Shown here piece by piece: positions 5,013 to 8,651 of a stretch of 8,651 nucleotides of DNA; the stretch's first letter is position 1, and each line of letters opens with the position of its first letter. The position numbers and the translations under genes were made by a program. The stretch covers positions 1 to 8,651 of the forward strand of contig JANYEO010000098.1 of assembly GCA_025363025.1 (NCBI GenBank), read 5' to 3'. The notes under the pieces are model-generated. The model ran no database searches, was not told the DNA's origin, and saw only the letters and a list, made by a program, of their open reading frames with translations. The DNA is from Opitutia bacterium. Its GTDB lineage: Bacteria; Verrucomicrobiota; Verrucomicrobiia; Opitutales; JANYEO01.

Positions 5013-7718
5013 ATGGCTTTATTTGATTTTTTAAATACTTTAAAAACGCTTCATTTGCCAGATGGAAGGGAGGCGATGTACTATTCTTTACCAGCATTAG
5101 AGGCGAATGGAGTAGGCCCTATTAGTCGCTTGCCAGTGAGTATTCGGATCGTGCTTGAGTCAGTTTTGCGTAACTGCGACGGCAAAGTCATTACTCCGGA
5201 GCATGTGCGGGCCCTCGCGAGTTGGGATGCGCAGCACCCGGCGGAGGCAGAGGTCCCCTTTGTTGTTGCACGGGTATTACTGCAAGATTTTACCGGGGTT
5301 CCGCTCTTAGTTGATTTAGCCGCCATGCGGGAGGCTGTTTATGAGCTCGGGGCAGATCCTTCCGTGATAGAGCCTTTGGTTCCAGTGAATTTAGTGGTAG
5401 ATCATTCCGTTCAGGTAGATCGCTCTGGCACAGCAGAGTCTTTTGATTTTAATTTAAAAACAGAGTTTGAGCGCAATCAAGAGCGTTACGAGTTCCTAAA
5501 ATGGGGCCAGCAAGCCTTCAAAACTTTTACGGTTGTGCCCCCTGCCATTGGGATCGTTCACCAAGTTAATTTGGAGTATTTGGCCCAAGTTGTTTTCGAA
5601 AAAGTAGTTGATGATAAAGTGCTGCTTTATCCTGATACCCTCGTTGGCACGGATTCTCATACCACTATGGTCAATGGTATGGGCGTTGTAGGTTGGGGGG
5701 TTGGGGGCATCGAGGCAGAGGTAGGGATGTTGGGGCAGCCGGTATACTTTCAAACGCCTGCCGTGGTTGGGGTTCATTTGCACGGCGTTTTAAACCCTGG
5801 GGTTACCGCGACGGATCTTACTTTGCGCTTAACGGAGCTACTTCGTAAAGAAAAAGTTGTGGGTCAATTTGTAGAATTTTTTGGCACGGGGGCGGCTACT
5901 TTGAGTGTGGCGGACCGTGCAACGATTGCCAATATGGCGCCTGAGTATGGGGCTACCATGGGGTACTTCCCGGTAGACGCAAAAACGATTGATTATTTGC
6001 GGATGACAGGCCGTAGTGAGGCTCAAATTGCCAAGGTAGAAGTTTATTTAAAAGCCCAAGGCCTCTTCGGGATGCCTCAAATGGGGGATTTAAGTTATAC
6101 GCGTACACTTGACTTAGACTTAAGCCAAGTCTTGCCCTGCGTGGCCGGGCCGAAGCGTCCGCAAGATCGGATAGATCTGCCTTTGCTAAAGACGCAATTT
6201 CAACAGCTTTTTAGTGCAAGTGTTGCAGAAGGGGGCTATGGGCGTGAAGCTTCAGATTTATCGAAAGAGGCACCTATTGCTGAAGGCCCTTTTAAAGATG
6301 AGGTTTTAAAGCATGGCAGCGTCGTCATTGCCGCCATTACTAGTTGTACCAATACATCGAACCCGTCCGTGATGATGGCTGCTGGGCTGTTGGCCAAAAA
6401 AGCAGTAGAAAAAGGCTTAAGCGTTCCCAAATGCGTGAAGGCAAGCCTTGCGCCTGGGTCCCGTGTGGTGTCAGATTATTTAAAGATAGCCGGTTTGCAG
6501 TCTTATTTAGATCAGCTCGGCTTTAATCTTGTAGGTTATGGCTGTACCACATGTATTGGCAATAGTGGCCCATTAGATGCTGGTGTAGAGGCAACGTTGC
6601 ATACGGCAGACCTTGTTGCAGCCAGTGTGCTTTCGGGGAATCGTAATTTTGAAGCGCGGGTGCACCCTAGTGTCCGGGCCAATTTTCTAATGTCACCCCC
6701 GCTCGTCGTGGCCTTTGCTTTGGCTGGTCGGGTAGATATTGATCTTTTGGCGGAGCCTTTGGGCTTGGATACAGCGGGGCAGCCTGTTTATTTAAAAGAT
6801 ATTTGGCCATCTGATGCAGAGATTGCAGCTGCTGTAGCCCATGCTTTAACGCCAGAACTTTTTCGTTCAAAGTATGCAGAGGTTTATACTGCCAATAAAG
6901 ATTGGGAGAAAATCCCTATAGCCGGTGGGGCGCGCTTTGACTGGAAAGCGGGTTCTACCTATATCCAAAAGCCTCCCTTTTTTGATGGCTTTAGCTTAAT
7001 GGCGGCTCCTTTAAAATCGTTAAAGGGAATGCGGGCTTTGGCTATTTTAGGGGATTCTGTAACGACGGATCATATCTCCCCCGCGGCTTTCATTGCCCCA
7101 CAAAGCCCTGCAGGTCGTTATTTAAGTGAGCATGGGGTTACTATGAAGGATTTTAACTCCTACGGCTCTCGCCGAGGGAATGACCGTGTGATGACGCGTG
7201 GCACCTTTGCTAATGGGCGTATTAAAAACCGCTTAGCAGCCGGCCGCGAAGGGGGGTATACAACGCATGTACCCAGTGGAGAGGTCCTCCCTATCTTCGA
7301 TGCGTGCGAGCGTTATAAGGCAGAGCACGTCCCGCTTATTGTCTTCGCTGGTAAAGATTATGGCATGGGCAGCTCCCGGGATTGGGCGGCCAAAGGGACA
7401 GCCCTCTTGGGCGTGCGGGCTGTTGTGGCGGTTAGCTTTGAGCGTATCCACCGTAGCAATTTAATTGGCATGGGTGTCCTCCCGCTTGAGTTTAAAAATG
7501 GGATGACGGAGGCGAACCTGGCCTTGACGGGGCAGGAGATTTTCACGCTCGAAGGAGTAACCTTAAAGCCTCACGAAACAGTGGATCTCGTCGTTACTCA
7601 TCCCAGTGGGGAGTTTACGCGTATTCCCTTAACCCTTCGCTTAGATACCGCTATAGAGGCCGATTATTATAAGCAAGGGGGGCTGCTTCCTTATGTGCTG
7701 CGGCACACGCTCTCGTAG
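5013..7718 (+). CDS. acnA: Aconitate hydratase A (AcnA/IRP type)
   Basis: This 901-aa cytoplasmic [4Fe-4S] enzyme interconverts citrate and isocitrate via cis-aconitate in the TCA cycle. Cluster ligands are C445 in ITSCTNTSNPSVM and C511 and C514 in GYGCTTCIGNSGPL. Other family signatures are VDHSVQVD (129-136), TDSHTTMVNGMGVVGWGVGG (213-232), GDSVTTDHISP (680-690), NSYGSRRGND (715-724) and GSSRDWAAKG (786-795). The long catalytic part is followed by the swivel domain (from about 670). Length and the GSRRGND form match the AcnA/IRP1 branch rather than AcnB; enzymes of this branch can also bind mRNA when the cluster is lost, which is not shown here. The C-terminus (GGLLPYVLR) is intact and family-like. 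The leader is pyrimidine-rich (GCCTCCCTTTTT before ATG) without a Shine-Dalgarno. The last 68 bp overlap a gene on the opposite strand. Confidence 0.97.
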   Translation: MALFDFLNTLKTLHLPDGREAMYYSLPALEANGVGPISRLPVSIRIVLESVLRNCDGKVITPEHVRALASWDAQHPAEAEVPFVVARVLLQDFTGVPLLVDLAAMREAVYELGADPSVIEPLVPVNLVVDHSVQVDRSGTAESFDFNLKTEFERNQERYEFLKWGQQAFKTFTVVPPAIGIVHQVNLEYLAQVVFEKVVDDKVLLYPDTLVGTDSHTTMVNGMGVVGWGVGGIEAEVGMLGQPVYFQTPAVVGVHLHGVLNPGVTATDLTLRLTELLRKEKVVGQFVEFFGTGAATLSVADRATIANMAPEYGATMGYFPVDAKTIDYLRMTGRSEAQIAKVEVYLKAQGLFGMPQMGDLSYTRTLDLDLSQVLPCVAGPKRPQDRIDLPLLKTQFQQLFSASVAEGGYGREASDLSKEAPIAEGPFKDEVLKHGSVVIAAITSCTNTSNPSVMMAAGLLAKKAVEKGLSVPKCVKASLAPGSRVVSDYLKIAGLQSYLDQLGFNLVGYGCTTCIGNSGPLDAGVEATLHTADLVAASVLSGNRNFEARVHPSVRANFLMSPPLVVAFALAGRVDIDLLAEPLGLDTAGQPVYLKDIWPSDAEIAAAVAHALTPELFRSKYAEVYTANKDWEKIPIAGGARFDWKAGSTYIQKPPFFDGFSLMAAPLKSLKGMRALAILGDSVTTDHISPAAFIAPQSPAGRYLSEHGVTMKDFNSYGSRRGNDRVMTRGTFANGRIKNRLAAGREGGYTTHVPSGEVLPIFDACERYKAEHVPLIVFAGKDYGMGSSRDWAAKGTALLGVRAVVAVSFERIHRSNLIGMGVLPLEFKNGMTEANLALTGQEIFTLEGVTLKPHETVDLVVTHPSGEFTRIPLTLRLDTAIEADYYKQGGLLPYVLRHTLS

Positions 7719-8649
7719 GCTCAGGTACGAGGTGATACTCTTTAATGGCCTTGGCTAAGGCGATTGCGACAAATTGTCGGCCATAATCATCTAAGTGCAT
7801 GCGATAAGCATCGGGGAAGTGCCGGCTATTCGCAAGGGCATCATGTAGGTCGATAAAGGGAATGCCCAGGGCTTCGCAGGCAGCTTTTGCTTTTTCGATG
7901 CGCAGGGTGATGGATTTTATGGTTTCTGCATCTACCGTTTTTTCCAACATTTTCATGTCCAGCGGGGGTGTAAAGAAGAGGGTCTTAACGGCCAAGGCTT
8001 GTGTTTTTTCTGTAATGGCCTGAATGGTGAGGGGTATTTTGTCTAAATAAGTCAAGTCTTTGGTTTGGAATATTTGATAAATGGTACGCGTTTCTCCCTC
8101 TTCAGCCAATGCCTTGAGTTTCGCATTTGTAGCCCGTTCGGAGTGAGTGCCTTGTCCGTTAATTTCTTCATCGGAGGATATGATGTAGTTGTAAAAAACT
8201 CGCAAAGGCGGAATTTCCCTTTTAATGGTTTTTATTTTGCCCAGCCACTTATCGAAGCCCTTAGGGTCTGGCGGGAAGGCATAAATAATAGGGTTAAATT
8301 CAATGATAATAAGGTCTGTTTTGGTATCTCTAAGCGGGATCGCATCGAGGAGAGAGCTATAGGCAAATGGCCGCATGCCAGCCAGCGAGGCATTAAAAAT
8401 TAAGTGCCCGGTGCTGTCTTCTAAAAATGAAGTGATCGATTTTTGAGACTTATCTGTGTTGAAGGCCGTATCAATAACGGAGTCCCCCATGAGGAGTATC
8501 GGGAAAGTTTCCGGGTTAAAGTCAAAGACGAGGCTATTTATGCGCCAATCCGTATTATACATCGCATGCTCTATTTGTACCCCTAGGGCGGCTATTAAAG
8601 AGCCTGCTAAGGTATAAAATAAAACAGAAAAACGCTTCATAATCGGCAT
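7651..8649 (-). CDS. Membrane-anchored SGNH-hydrolase-like protein, possibly envelope acyl transfer
   Basis: This 332-aa protein begins with a short basic segment (MKR) and a hydrophobic stretch at about 7-24, a signal peptide or membrane anchor that would place the rest outside the inner membrane. SGNH/GDSL-like blocks follow: ILLMGDSVIDTAF (51-63) with candidate nucleophile S57, FNASLAGMRP (85-94) with the block II glycine, IIIEFNP (114-120) with N119, and FPDAYRMHLDDYG (278-290) with D280 and H285. The layout resembles DltD, AlgJ/AlgX or PatB-type proteins, which often work beside MBOAT acyltransferases; any partner would lie beyond the right edge. The exact function is not recognised. Starts at 8649 and 8640 (MKRFSVLF) are both possible, and the gene might begin outside the window. 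Residues from about 311 on are antisense to the end of acnA and look like a non-conserved extension. Confidence 0.75.
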   Translation of the reverse strand: MPIMKRFSVLFYTLAGSLIAALGVQIEHAMYNTDWRINSLVFDFNPETFPILLMGDSVIDTAFNTDKSQKSITSFLEDSTGHLIFNASLAGMRPFAYSSLLDAIPLRDTKTDLIIIEFNPIIYAFPPDPKGFDKWLGKIKTIKREIPPLRVFYNYIISSDEEINGQGTHSERATNAKLKALAEEGETRTIYQIFQTKDLTYLDKIPLTIQAITEKTQALAVKTLFFTPPLDMKMLEKTVDAETIKSITLRIEKAKAACEALGIPFIDLHDALANSRHFPDAYRMHLDDYGRQFVAIALAKAIKEYHLVPEPTRACAAAHKEAAPLAYNNRPL

Positions 8650-8651
8650 GG

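Noticed and set aside
7358..7546. Open frames antisense to acnA and tyrS
   Set aside because: They have no family features and lie wholly inside well-conserved coding genes, so they are shadows.

Overview
The window is mostly housekeeping DNA from what looks like an alphaproteobacterium, plausibly an obligate intracellular or endosymbiotic lineage such as Holosporales or Rickettsiales. That placement is inference. It rests on an alphaproteobacterial-style fabG-acpP-fabF block, small palindrome-rich repeats in the gaps, a near absence of Shine-Dalgarno sites, and a gene order that looks shuffled. No search could be run to confirm it.

Left to right: (1) a small repeat element (1-164, cut by the window edge) lies directly upstream of a fatty-acid synthesis block on the + strand: fabG (215-961), acpP (1014-1268) and fabF (1483-2742). 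A long hairpin (1280-1340) sits between acpP and fabF. (2) A second, older member of the repeat family (2744-2900) begins one base after the fabF stop codon. (3) tyrS, tyrosyl-tRNA synthetase, is on the - strand (2934-4136). (4) The 346-bp gap 4137-4482 holds the tyrS leader, a third, well-preserved repeat copy in inverted orientation (4207-4402), and a strong sigma-70-type promoter (4415-4444). (5) That promoter drives a peroxiredoxin (4483-4959), followed 53 bp later by aconitase acnA (5013-7718), probably as one transcript. (6) A membrane-anchored SGNH-hydrolase-like protein is on the - strand (7651-8649) and overlaps the end of acnA tail to tail by 68 bp.

How the genes work together: FabG, AcpP and FabF supply three parts of the type II fatty-acid elongation cycle (ketoreduction, acyl carrier, condensation). 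Aconitase is a TCA-cycle Fe-S enzyme, and its neighbour, a peroxiredoxin, could plausibly protect it from peroxide. TyrS serves translation. The SGNH-like protein probably acts in the cell envelope.

The most interesting material is the repeat family. It consists of small non-autonomous elements (about 160-200 bp) with GAGACC...GGTCTC ends, an internal third copy of the end sequence, exchangeable cores and, for one copy, a 5-bp target duplication. A member or a relic of it occupies every intergenic gap longer than about 60 bp. I see no defence system, CRISPR array, tRNA or rRNA, and no convincing new enzymatic system.
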